From contig WOFQ01000159.1 of NCBI GenBank assembly GCA_012184525.1, positions 1 through 20,471 on the forward strand: 20,471 bases of DNA, given 5' to 3'. A program made the translations under genes and the position numbers. Below are positions 10,305 to 20,014 of this stretch, piece by piece (positions within the stretch are counted from its first letter, which is position 1; the number at the start of each line of letters is the position of its first letter). This DNA is from Xenoacremonium recifei (lineage: Eukaryota; Ascomycota; Sordariomycetes; Hypocreales; Nectriaceae). Below the pieces are notes generated by a model. It had not been told where the DNA came from. It saw only the letters and a list, made by a program, of their open reading frames with translations, and searched no databases.

Positions 10305-10332
10305 GAACGAACGAATGAATGAATGAATGAAC
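10305..10332. repeat. GAAY tetranucleotide microsatellite in the GMC 5' leader
   Basis: Seven consecutive GAAC/GAAT units on the plus strand, 23 bp upstream of the GMC start codon and therefore probably in its 5' untranslated leader. They keep the frame upstream of the ATG artificially open, which explains a misleading N-terminal extension starting with TTG. Confidence 0.85.
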
Positions 10333-10472
10333 GGATCAAACCTCACGGTTTCGGTAGGATATGATCCACAATCAACAGACCTAAGCACTGCTGAACAAAA
10401 GAGCGGAAGGGGCAATCAGAAGCTGCTGATGAGCACATCTCTTTCCTAGGGGCAATGACTCGGCTCTCTGCA

Positions 10473-10478
10473 TTTATA
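10473..10478 (-). promoter_or_regulatory. TATA box of the GMC oxidoreductase gene
   Basis: TATAAA on the minus strand, about 190 bp upstream of the ATG at 10282. The distance allows a 5' leader of roughly 150 bases including the GAAY repeat. It is assigned by sequence and position only. Confidence 0.45.
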
Positions 10479-10482
10479 GGTT

Positions 10483-11640
10483 ACATCTTCGAAGGGAACC
10501 GAGGTCTAGACTAGGGGCAGGGCAATAGGTATTCCAGGTTATAGACGCCGTCCTTCAGCATGTCCGTTAACGGTGCATGAACTGCAAGGTCGTTTTCAGT
10601 CCACACAACCTCTTGGGGGATTTTTTTCGGAGATGAAGGGTGGTCTGGTCACTGAGGCATTGAAGTCGCTGGCGAAGCAATCGTTGTGGACTCGGTGAAC
10701 TTATCCCGTCTAGGCCAGTGTTCCCAACGGCTGGATGGGGAATTGAACTCAAAATGATGCCATCTCCCAGAACACGGAACGGGCAGGCTTTCTGAGAATG
10801 GACAGTACTATGTAGCAGAGACGTGTTTGGGCAATATCCCGATATTACTACTAGGGGAATCCTGGAATTTTCCTATCCCTGTCGGGGCGGCAGTTCTTTT
10901 TCCCCGCCTCTTTGAAGCAGATGTGGAAGCCGTCTAGCGTTACATCAAATGACTAGGCCGCACTTTACGGCCCCAGCGTTGTATCAAAGTCCAACGGTCA
11001 GATCGAGGATCTCCACTATGACCGGAGCATTGTCGAAGATAGTCTAGAGTCCGTTCCGTCCAAGATGCCGATTCTTTGTCAGGGATCCTGATTGTAACGG
11101 GGTTGTCACAACCACGTTTGCTAGCGGGGTATTTTTCTGGCTGAGTAATAGTATTTACGTTTAAATCGAATTATACGGATTAGTCTTGGGTAAGTTAGAT
11201 ACAGGGTATTCTATCAGAATAATTATTCCTTGAGAATATACGAATATATGAGAAAAGAGGTAGTCGTACTCATAGAATCGTTTTTTATATTGTGAAATCT
11301 TATTGATAAAAGCAAAATGTTGTCTGAGATAACCAAGCGAAGAGATCTAGCAAAGGGAAGCTCGAATGCCACCAACCCGGCACGCCTTCGGTGTTGATAT
11401 TTTCGGCGACGTCCAGATTTATCTATGTCGCTAGGTCAGCAACGTGCTCAGCATTCACAGGCAACTCTGAAATACAAGAAAAGAAGACTAGACAAGGAAG
11501 ATAAGTAATTGGTTCAAAAGGGGTCTGGCCGACTAGGTAACATACCTCAATGTGGTCGACTCGCTGCGTCGTTGGATGTTTAGTGTTAACGGTGCCGTGA
11601 GAGTAAAAAGAAAGGCCAAAGGAAAGCAAAAAATGAATAT
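10483..11640. other. Upstream flank of the GMC gene, no supported gene
   Basis: About 1.2 kb without a recognisable gene. The proximal part should be regulatory DNA of the GMC gene. AT content rises after about 11140. The open frames at 10567-10752 and 11423-11629 (both minus strand) show no domain or plausible codon pattern. Confidence 0.5.
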
Positions 11641-11644
11641 CCTA

Positions 11645-11734
11645 TAGTCCAAGGACTTGAGCCCTGGGCGCCACGGATTAGATGATCCCTCAGGCTATGA
11701 CAGCGCAAAATGTTAGCCACTACACTATAACGGG
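11645..11734 (-). other. tRNA-like relic (A-box and B-box, no closed acceptor stem)
   Basis: On the minus strand, TAGTGTAGTGG (11727-11717) fits the tRNA D-arm/A-box pattern and GGCTCAAGTCC (11663-11653) fits the T-arm/B-box pattern, with a CAGGG/CCTTG T-stem. The 54-nt spacing would need an intron or long variable arm. The acceptor stem expected from the A-box position (CCCGTTA) does not pair with the sequence after the T-arm (GACTATA), so it is not a functional tRNA as read. It is either a decayed tRNA, a tRNA-derived repeat, or chance. Confidence 0.25.
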
Positions 11735-12028
11735 CTGGCGATTGTTGAAGTACTGGTTCGACAAATTACTCCAAGAGGACCGGATAACCCTGCTTCCCCT
11801 AGAAGTTGAATTGTTCCATTATTCCTACACTGAACTACCCTGCTCCCTCTCGACCGAAGAATCTTATTTAAAGCAATAAACCGGACAACTTAGCCTAGTT
11901 CGTCTTTATTGATGCACTTCAGATTTATGTTCTGGATGTGGAGGAGGAAGAGTGCCAAAGATGGATGCCTACATAATGTAGGGGACTATTGGCAAAAAGT
12001 CAACGAGTATGTGCTGACAGGAGAATAG

Positions 12029-12470
12029 TTTGTTGTATGAGTACGGGAATCTAGATTTCTTCCGGAATAGCATGCAAGATGCGAAAGAGATCTATGAGGA
12101 AGGTCTTCAGATGAGCCGACAGCTGAATCCACTCCACATCCTGGCTGCCTCGTATCGATATAAACTTGGTGTTGTGTCAAAAAGGTTGCAAAACACCCGG
12201 GAAGCACTGTGAGTATAGATAATGGCGCGGGCCTTAAGATATTTGCTAACTTGACGATCTTAGGGAGCACTTTGACGTAGTTCTAGCCATTACTCAAAAA
12301 AAAAACTCTTGGAAGGCACCGCTACACGGGCTCTCTGGGCAAAGAGTGTCTTACTGGAGTGTAATAAGGAGCTCGAGACTCATTCAGGAGAAGCGGAGTC
12401 TTGTGTTATGAATGCTAGGGCCAAGAAGCGGATGGTGACGGAGCAGTTTGGAAGTATGCAGAGGGAATAA
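12029..12470 (+). pseudogene. 3' fragment of a TPR-repeat protein gene, frameshifted
   Basis: The first part reads LLYEYGNLDFFRNSMQDAK and then a helical TPR-like segment ending KLGVV...NTREAL. It resembles the C-terminal repeats of large fungal TPR/NB-ARC-type proteins. An intron at 12209-12263 (GTGAGT...TTAG, branch GCTAAC) joins this to EHFDVVLAITQ. After an A10 run at 12296-12305 the frame must shift by one base to continue as GTATRALWAKSVLLECNKEL and reach the stop at 12468-12470. One missing A in the run explains the break. A preceding intron ending in GAATAG at 12028 is plausible, and a frame near 11910-11960 (IDALQIYVLDVEEEE) may be an older exon, but no intact 5' part or start codon is visible. 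The fragment is therefore a truncated relic; the homopolymer frameshift itself could also be a sequencing error. Confidence 0.55.
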
Positions 12471-13532
12471 TATGAAAAGTCCGCAATAAATGAGGAGGCA
12501 GAGTTTGAAAATCCTATCTCCCTTTTACCAGTAGGATAGTATGAAATCTAAATACCCTTCTGTACGAAGGATACTCTGTTTCCTGATATCCCCTTAATCT
12601 TACTCAGTGCTGTTTTGCGTCCCTAGAATACTATTTCCGTCTATATAGGGTAAGGGTTAGGACGGGGGTGCCCTCATTTTATTTCTGGCTACCTCCCTAT
12701 TTGCTTTAATATGGAGAAAATGGAAGAAAGAGAGCAGTATTTATCTAATATAGAGGCCCTAGCGGCCAGGAAAATAGGATCTATAGGAGCTAGGAAGTAT
12801 TAGAAATAGAAAATGTAAACAGGATATAAGGGAAATAGAGATATAGGAGGAAAAGAGAGATATAAAGAGACTAGGGATATATCATGACCTAGCGCGTCAT
12901 AATATAATAACACTGTGAAGACGCTGCGAGACTACAGAAACACACATTAAAGTTCAGGAGGTCCATATATATAGCTGAAGACCCCAGAAATACGAGGAAA
13001 GTTAGAGATTAATACAGTTAATTAGTAACCCCTAACTGCTATAACCCGGTAACTAAGCTGTGAATACCCTGCGGCCTCTCTGGCAATTCGTTCACCCCCC
13101 TATTGCTGCCCCAGGTCCTGACAGCTCTATATAACTCAGCATAATCTATTTAGCTACCTAGCTATTAATTTTACTTCCTTACTAATGTTATACGACAGAA
13201 GTTGTTTCTGTCTAACAGGCGAAGGAGCTGTTTTGCTAACTACTGACTACCCAAGTTCGAGAAGCGCTGACAACTAGGGTGTCTGCGTGCGGAGAACGGA
13301 GCACGGCATTGTGATTCTAGCATCTTTGCACGAAGCAGAGGGATTCCCGAGACGGCAAAAATTAACATGTGAAGGTGAAATTAGCCAGATACTTGATCCG
13401 AGTTTCACGGCATATGACTCTGTGTAATAGATCTAATATGAACGAAACTCAAATCTTTATGTCCTAGAATTTCCCCGCGGAGTGAACAGTTATATATTTT
13501 CTCAATTACCTTAAACACATATAGTGCGGTTG
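12471..13532. other. Gene-poor region with a purine-rich, TAG-rich stretch
   Basis: No gene is supported. Between about 12710 and 12890 one strand is very rich in purines and in TAG/TATA words. A short open stretch starting MEKMEEREQYLSNIEALAAR is followed by repeated stops. This pattern suits a decayed coding element altered by C-to-T mutation (RIP), for example an old transposon, but no terminal repeats or transposase motif can be identified. The remaining sequence to 13532 is AT-rich 3' flank of the regulator gene. Confidence 0.35.
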
Positions 13533-16349
13533 CTAAAACCATCTCTGAAACTCACTTACAAAATAACTCCCTAACTCAAGCTCATCTTCGAAACCAGCCG
13601 CCTGTCCTAACGAAGCCATCCCATGAAAGAAATCCGCAGGAATGTCTGAATTTCCATCTGCAACACCCAGAGAAGCTGAGTGTGAACTGAAGGGGATCTC
13701 TGACCCCAAAAGATCAATTGGCTTGGGTGAAGTAGAAACTACTGAAGTTCGAATCAGTCCATAACTTTGATCAAGGTAAAGGTTTTTATTACCCCAATAA
13801 TCGACAATACTCGATAGTTGTTTCAAATAATCGACGCATCTGCCCGACATGGCGTTTCTTGGACCGAGATGCACTAGGCCCTCAATTGCTTTCCCCAGAA
13901 ATCGCCGTCCTCGATCCAGTCGGTCGGTCTCATCAGTACTGTTAATAGACATCTCCCCCATCGGAACCAAAAGACTGCCAAAGATTGACAAGGCGGCATT
14001 AAAGGCTTAAGTAAATGCATAAGCGGCGAACGTCTCGAGGACACAAAGGTAAGGGTCCTGTGAGATGGGTAGTTACTTACTGTAGTACAAGGTGAACCAC
14101 CAGGCTCCGATCAGGTCTCGGCCAAGACCCGGCTTAGTGAGTACGGTATGAATGATCTCAATGATATCCTCGGCGAGCTGTACACAAGTGCGATTGAAAT
14201 TTATCTGCACGTGGTTCAGAGATCCTTGACTTCGATGTGTCGGTGTCGAAGTTTTCATGCATCCCCCAAGTGAGCTCACGAGCATGGGTCTATGGACAAG
14301 AAGCTGTAAGTTTAGGTATCTCAGGGATAGAACTAGTCTGAAACGCTCGATTACTCGATCTTCTACCTGTCCTTCTTGAGGTAGGTTCGAGGAAGACCGA
14401 AGGAAGAGAGGTGTAGGCAGAGAATGATGCCAGTCATTCAATTGCTGTTCCAGGTTGAAGATCTCCGTGATCATCGTCGTTTCAGATGGGCGATCGCCAC
14501 AACCTAAATTATGTCCGTAAAGTGTCCCTATAGTTGTCCATGTGATTTTATACAGGAGGCTATCGAGATGTTAGTAAAGCTTTATATAATACTGCCTCGA
14601 AGGAACTCTTACATTGTAGAGCTGAAGAAACTGATGCTAGTTTCATTGCATGTCCTTGTTGCCCCTTCACATAGTTGGATTGGCTCGGGGAGATCTAGCT
14701 TGACGTAGTCTTCAGGGATTAAACCCGGTCGTCCGAACGTCATGCTCAAGCTCCTAAAATCAAGTCAGAACATTGAACAACAAGGAGAGCTCCATGAATG
14801 TGGAGTACCGAGGAAAGAAGTCAAGGATAAGGAAGAATTAGGCAAATACCTGTCTAACAATATGCATCCAAACCATGTTCTCTTCCTCATTTCTTGTTCG
14901 AGGGGAAGAAACTTAGCCAGAGCGTCGCTTGAATGAAGCCCAATCGACATGGCAGCCTTAATTGCAAGACCGTGAATGTTCCATGTCTGCACAGACTTGT
15001 GCGTACCCTGTAGGTACTGGCTCATGAGCAAGAGGTATTGTACTTTAGCCCGTGAGTATGAAATCAGAAAAAGCAATGGAAATCGGCGAAGCCGGAGCAT
15101 ACCAGTTTCTAAAGTAGTCCCCCGCAGCATCTGCGTCTTGCATAGCTCCCGTGCGCGATGGTAGTATATGTCTGAGTGCACTGCTCGATGCGTGGAAGCA
15201 TCCTCTTCGAGGGCATTGGTACAAACTGCCATAGCAAGAATCATATTGAGGAGGCCTAGCCATGTGCGACGCACATTTGATCGAAAATTTTGCGATCGCG
15301 CGTGCTCGTATGTCTCGATAAAGGTCTGTTCATGGATGAAAGGGAAGAGCAGTCCCGTGTTAGAGAAGTAAGCATGAATTAGGGCTTGAGTTTCATGGTC
15401 AGGAGGGAGTGTGTTTGCCTCCGCCTCGCTCAATTCTGCCGACTGATTTGCAACTGAGTTGGACGAGATAGGCCGAGACATACTCATGATACTCGCCTGG
15501 TACAGACCAATATGGGACGATGAGTTGGGGGACACAACATCTCGTGCTGTGACGCCCTTCTTGGCCATCGCACGGAAGATATGGCGCATGAAAGCAATGT
15601 TGGAAGATGGTCCTGAACCATTTTGTCAGTACTTGTCACCCACGGATATATAGCGGCCGAGACGAACCGAAGAATCCGCAGTCTTGTTCGTCAACAAAGG
15701 AAATAGCCATTCCATCTGTCATGCTCTGGTCGGTGGGCGGGTCATGGCAGCCCTCGACGTTGACAACAACGCTGCTTGGGGCAGTGGGCATCTGTGCCGG
15801 AGCCGGAGTTGCTGTCGCTTCATTCTTCCGGATGCTGGTTTCGACGGTTGCCAAGCGCTCACCTTGTTGCGCTACAGTGAACTCTAGTAAGCGGACCTTG
15901 TCCTCTAATGCGGCGAAGATGCTGGAAGAAATTCCCCCTTAGCATCAACATCAAGGGATGGAAAGAGGGGGAGGTCCCGGGTGAGGATGAGCTCATGCTG
16001 CAACCTTCATCCCTATCATGTGCCATGTCGACTTACTCCTTCGGTACCAATAGATTAGCCGATGTGTCGGTCAACTCGTACACGCACTCGAAGCCGAGTC
16101 GGTCGCAATGCTCACACTTGGGCCGCACACCGTTGCACTAATAATAAAGCACGATTAGTACCGTCGATCCATAAGCATACTCCTCGGCGAAGGCAGATGG
16201 CTCACCCGAGATTTCCGGATACGGCATGCCGAACAGGCCAGACCGATACGGCGCCGTTTTGGAGCCGGAGCTGATTCACTACCGTCGACGCTCCCGGCAT
16301 TAGACGCCTGGCAGGTCCCGGCCACGGAACCGTCTTCGTTGCGACCCAT
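13533..16349 (-). CDS. Zn(II)2Cys6 fungal transcription factor
   Basis: Nuclear DNA-binding regulator, likely controlling the adjacent catabolic genes. Eight exons: 16349-16206, 16137-16037, 15921-15668, 15612-15103, 15042-14850, 14753-14613, 14559-14081 and 14005-13533; introns of 68, 115, 55, 60, 96, 53 and 75 bp. Spliced length is 2295 nt, 764 residues. The cluster is CX2CX6CX6CX2CX6C at C39, C42, C49, C56, C59 and C66, preceded by a basic KRRR; the first intron splits it between C42 and C49. A probable coiled-coil linker follows (about 82-115, IFAALEDKVRLLE). The fungal-specific TF domain (PF04082 type) spans roughly 240-455, with FPFIHEQTF, VQYLLLMSQYLQGTHKS, GLAIKAAMSIGLHSS and SLSMTFGRPG. 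Junctions restore CGFFGPSSNIAFMRH, LLDRSLSMTFGRPG and FTLYYTFNAAL, strong evidence for the model. Intron 3 uses a weak GTTCGT donor. Intron 4 is stopless and a multiple of 3. The exact C-terminus is the least certain part. Confidence 0.9.
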
Positions 16350-16545
16350 TGGAGGGCAACAGCTCGTCCCCGCGAGATGACTAACAAGGCTGATAAGTCT
16401 ATCTAGTGCCGAGATAGGGTGAGGAGGGAAAGCCCCAATGGGGGTTGATGGGCAAAGGCCGCGTCGCGCATGTATCTGGAGAGGTTGCTGGAGGGCGCGG
16501 AAACATTGGCACGAGAGCCGGGCTCATTAATAAAGACGCTGGAGA

Positions 16546-16567
16546 TGCGGGGAGATCTTCCCCCGCA
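16546..16567. promoter_or_regulatory. Inverted repeat with CGG/CCG ends (possible Zn2Cys6 site)
   Basis: Seven-base arms TGCGGGG and CCCCGCA flank AGATCTTC. The arms contain CGG and CCG triplets 12 bases apart in the inverted orientation bound by many Zn2Cys6 dimers. It lies about 200 bp upstream of the regulator's own start, compatible with autoregulation. Binding is inferred only. Confidence 0.35.
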
Positions 16568-16822
16568 CTCTGGCTGACCCAGTTCACCCAACCAGCAAAC
16601 TGCCGAGTCCTCCGTACCATCTCGAGATCTGCTGATATGCAGTAGGTTGGTAGGGTCTTGACCCAGACTGACGAATTTTTTGATGACGTTTTGGCCTGGC
16701 CCAGACTTGCTATCAGCGTATGGAACCCTACAAGTCTGGGGAGCGCCAATTACGGGCGTTGGATTTGGGAGCGTACACTGGTAACCCAAGATCTTCGCTA
16801 GTGCCCCCCTTCGGGGAACCGT

Positions 16823-16837
16823 CGGGATGACATCCCG
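16823..16837. promoter_or_regulatory. Near-perfect palindrome CGG-N9-CCG upstream of the FAH-family gene
   Basis: CGGGATG-A-CATCCCG is a 15-base palindrome with a single central base, giving inverted CGG/CCG half-sites with nine bases between. It lies about 120 bp upstream of the ATG at 16958, a usual distance for an activator site. A related sequence lies at 20234-20248 in the monooxygenase promoter. It is a candidate binding site for the adjacent Zn2Cys6 factor. Confidence 0.45.
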
Positions 16838-16957
16838 GTCACAGCCACGCTTTCACCTACTAGGTAACGATAAAGGGTTTTATACATCCATAGATTCCAT
16901 GCACACTCATTTGAAGCCAGAATCGCGCCGCAATCAACCTTGAAACACAGATTCGTA

Positions 16958-18050
16958 ATGAAGGTTGCTTGGGAACGCCTAATCCGCTTTGTAGCGACAG
17001 ACGGTCGAATTTTATATGGGGAGCCAATTCTTCCTACGCCAAGTTTTGACATTGGCGATACAACGGAAGAGACTGGCCTCCAGGCGAAGGTCATCAGAGG
17101 AGATGACTTGTACGACGATACGGGCGCTACGCAGGTGACTGATGAAGTTGTTACAGTGAGGAAGCTCCTCGGTCCGCTAGCCGCCCAAGACGTGCCTATC
17201 CTACGATGTGTTGGGTTAAATTACGCGACTCACAGTCAGTCTTTCTGTCATATTCTCCCTAAATCAAGCAACTCACATTGTGTTTTGCGTGCAGTTCGCG
17301 AAGCCGGCCGGACACTACCACCGTTCCCATCAATTTTCTTCAAGCCGGCTACCACAGTGACCGATCACGGAGCAGATGTCGTGATTCCCAAGATTGCGCA
17401 AGATGATCAGGCCGACTATGAAGGTGAACTGGTAAGTCGAATGAAGGCTTGATTGGGGTTCCGGAACTTTCCCATTGAGTCAATACGCTTACGCATGTCC
17501 ATTCAATCAGGTGCTCGTGGTGGGTAAAGATGCTAAGAATGTCTCCGAGTCCGAGGCCCTTAACTATGTCGCTGGATACACAGCTGGTAATGACATCTCG
17601 TCACGCAAATGGCAAAGGGATCCAGCTCTTGCAGGAGGTGTCCCCCAATGGGGATTTTCCAAGGGGTTCGATACCTATGCGCCTTTGGGGCCTGTACTGG
17701 TGTCCAGCAGTTTGATACCCGAACCTGCCGACTTGCATCTCCAGACTATTGTCGATGGAGAATTGCGTCAAAATGCCGGCGTAGATGACCTGGTATTCTC
17801 AGTTCGACGTCTCATATCCCATTTGTCGTCAGGGACCACGTTACAGAAAGGCAGCGTAATTATGACGGGCACTCCGGGAGGTATGTGTTAAATCCTTCTA
17901 AGTTTGAGAAGGATGGCGACTAATTGCAGTACACACACAGGAGTCGGCGCAGGATTGAAGCCACCAAAGCATCTGGTTCCTGGAACGAGAATGGAGGTCA
18001 GAATCACGAAAATTGGAACATTACGAAACGGCGTTGTGTTTTCAAAATAG
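16958..18050 (+). CDS. Fumarylacetoacetate hydrolase (FAH) family protein
   Basis: FAH-fold, metal-dependent enzyme that typically cleaves or decarboxylates acyl-pyruvates such as fumarylpyruvate or oxaloacetate, usually in late aromatic-ring degradation. Model: exons 16958-17234, 17295-17431, 17511-17880 and 17941-18050; introns of 60, 79 and 60 bp with GT...CAG ends. Spliced length is 894 nt, 297 residues, normal for the short FAH-domain family. I start at the ATG at 16958; the frame opens earlier only through a TTG. Motifs: RCVGLNYATHIREAG (putative catalytic H92), FPSIFFKPATTV, DYEGEL (metal ligands E135, E137), GYTAGNDISSR (D166), GFDTYAPLGP, MTGTPGGVGAG and, at the end, GTLRNGVVFSK. Junctions restore NYATHIREAG, YEGELVLVVGKDA and TPGGVGAGLKPP. 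Intron 1 has no in-frame stop, so unspliced reading is misleading. It is divergent from the Zn2Cys6 gene and convergent with the FAD monooxygenase. Family is secure; fumarylpyruvate as substrate is an inference from context. Confidence 0.92.
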
Positions 18051-18372
18051 ACGACATAGATCACCCTCAGTACGTAGTTGTTGCGGACCGAGAACTTCAG
18101 CTAGGGAATAGACTTCTTCTAAAGTACACAACACTAGGATGCTATTGTGATACATGTGTTCCATAGTTTTAGCTTCCTGGGTCTGAAGCTTTGCCAGCGA
18201 TCGTCGGCCAAGTTACACCCATGTCAACTTATTAGCCCAAGGTAGTCATTCCGGTTTCAAATTTTGCGATTATCTGACTATACTTCCTGTCTCATCAAAG
18301 TTTAAAAAATCACAGCACCATCTCTTGCTTTGACTTTTCAGACACAATCAATTGAAAGACTGGTCTATTGTG
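18051..18372. other. Convergent 3' intergenic interval
   Basis: The 322 bp between the stop codons of the FAH-family gene and the FAD monooxygenase gene must hold both 3' ends. The A/T runs near 18300-18310 could serve as polyadenylation context. No further gene or repeat is visible. Confidence 0.5.
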
Positions 18373-20014
18373 CTAATGGTATCTCGTGTTCTTACCCACC
18401 ATCTCAGCGTTCCATGCGTTTCTTGCTTCCTTTTCTGCATCATACCCATATGCCCAAAGTTGCGTTACCGGATCGCTCCACTGATTAGTACTCTCGAGGA
18501 AATGTCTCCCCTCAACCTCAGCTCTTGCCCCTCGATCTCGAGCCTGCTGTTCCGGACCATCCGGAAAGTGCCATAGCTTGCCGTTCACTAGACTTGCCGA
18601 CTGCATTCCGTAGCTACGTTTCATCCTTTCGTTCTCGAAAACTCTCAGAGCATTGGGAACCTGATCCTTTGAATCAATCTGAGAGAGCAGCTCCGCAAGC
18701 GCAGCACCATCTTCGACGGCCATCGCGGCTCCTTGCGACATATACGGAACCATGGCATGGGCAGCATCACCCAGCAGAACAATCTTTTCGCTCTGCGAGA
18801 TCCATGTGGGGAGACGCTGGCCGCTAAGGAGCGGCCATTTAATCGTTTTCGTGATCATGGCAATGACTTTGTTGAGCCTTGACATCCACATTAGGGAGAG
18901 TTCAATTTCCATTCGTTGTCCGACCGCTGGGTTTTAACTCACTTTGGATCCCATCCCTGGAAGTGTGCTCTCATATCTTCAATTGCTCTCTGCGGGTTCC
19001 AAGTGCTTGGATCAGTGTGATCCACATGAGACAACACCATATTGAAAGACTTTCCCCCGGCAATGCAATAGGTCATCACATGGCGATCTTCACCGATCCT
19101 AGTTGGACCATATCAGCACCAGGAATTGCAGACCAGAGTGTTCTACTTACCAAATGTTGATCCCGGGTTTCTCTAAGAGCCAAGCTGTATCAGGATCCGT
19201 CTTCATTATTTTGGTGTCTACGACGGCTCGATAGGCTGCGAAACCCGTCTTGTTGGCGGGCTTGTCTACTCCTCCAAGCACCACAGGCCGAGCAACAGAC
19301 TTAACGCCATCAGCAGCCACGATCAGGTCGGCGGAATACTCTCTGCCATCTTCCGTTTTCGCTGACAGGGTGGATTCGTCGTACCCAACGACCTTGCTGT
19401 TGGTGATAACTCGGACTCCTAGATTACTCGCGAGGCGAGACAAGGCATCATGGAAATCTGCGCGATGGATGACATAATAAGCAGCGCCATATGTCTCTGT
19501 GAAATTTGGTACAAGCTTCGTATATCCGATCTCGCTTCCATCTTCCCATCGACGAAAAGTCATGCTGTCAGGTTCGACGACCTTGTCTTCAAGGAAAGGA
19601 CGAATGCCCCAGGAAAGGAGAAGCCGTCCAGAGTTGGAAGGGATCTGGATACCGGCTCCAACCTAATTCGGCACAAACTGTCAGTTGTGGTTTTTTCCGA
19701 TCGCATTTTACATATATCTCACCTCTCCCAGCACGGCTGCTTGCTCCAACACTGTCACCTCATGCCCGCGTCGTGCCAGAGCCACGGCTGTCGCCAAACC
19801 TCCAAGCCCTGCGCCCACTACCAAGATACGTAGAGGTAAAGTGTCTCTTCCAACTAAATCATCGTGTCCCTCGACTGTATTTTGCAGCTTGCTAAGGAGT
19901 TTTGTCGACTGTGAAGGGTAATCAAATTCCTAGCGAGAGGAGTTCTGTTAGCGCGCATTTCATAGCCCTCAAAAGCTAGTGACGAACCTTGACAGCAGAT
20001 GTGATTCCATTCAT
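18373..20014 (-). CDS. FAD-dependent monooxygenase, salicylate-hydroxylase-like
   Basis: Group A flavoprotein monooxygenase (PF01494 type) that would hydroxylate an aromatic acid or related ring using NAD(P)H and O2. Five exons: 20014-19988, 19929-19723, 19662-19151, 19098-18943 and 18877-18373; introns of 58, 60, 52 and 65 bp. Spliced length is 1407 nt, 468 residues, normal for the family. Motifs: ILVVGAGLGGLATAVAL (GxGxxG at 48-53) with E71 closing the FAD fold, VGAGIQIPSNSGRLL, HRADFHDAL, IVAADGVKSVAR (DG motif, about 193-202) and LLGDAAHAMVPYMSQGA (GD motif from G337). Exon 1 is only nine codons; splicing it through a GTTCGT donor gives MNGITSAVKEFDYPS, the expected short leader, and no ATG exists in exon 2. 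Junctions restore VLGEVGAGIQI, INIWIGEDRHV and GWDPKLNKVIAMI. It lacks a signal peptide, so cytosolic. Salicylate or 3-hydroxybenzoate are possible substrates, but secondary-metabolite monooxygenases share this architecture. Confidence 0.92.

Larger units (their letters stand above)
16350..16957. promoter_or_regulatory. Divergent promoter between the regulator and the FAH-family gene
   Basis: The 608 bp between two divergent ATGs should serve both genes. It is GC-rich with several CGG/CCG triplets and two marked inverted repeats (16546-16567 and 16823-16837). The open frames here on the minus strand (16399-16749, 16403-16789) overlap each other in different frames and show no domain; I treat them as chance. 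No clear TATA box is visible for either gene; tttata at 16879 is a possible weak element for the FAH gene. Confidence 0.6.

Noticed and set aside
10283..10339. 19-codon N-terminal extension of the GMC oxidoreductase
   Set aside because: It starts at TTG and is mostly the GAAY microsatellite. The downstream ATG gives a clean signal peptide directly before the FAD domain.
16399..16789. Genes on the minus strand between the regulator and the FAH-family gene
   Set aside because: Two overlapping frames without domains, lying in the divergent promoter and without conserved motifs. The regulator's natural start with its basic region is at 16349.
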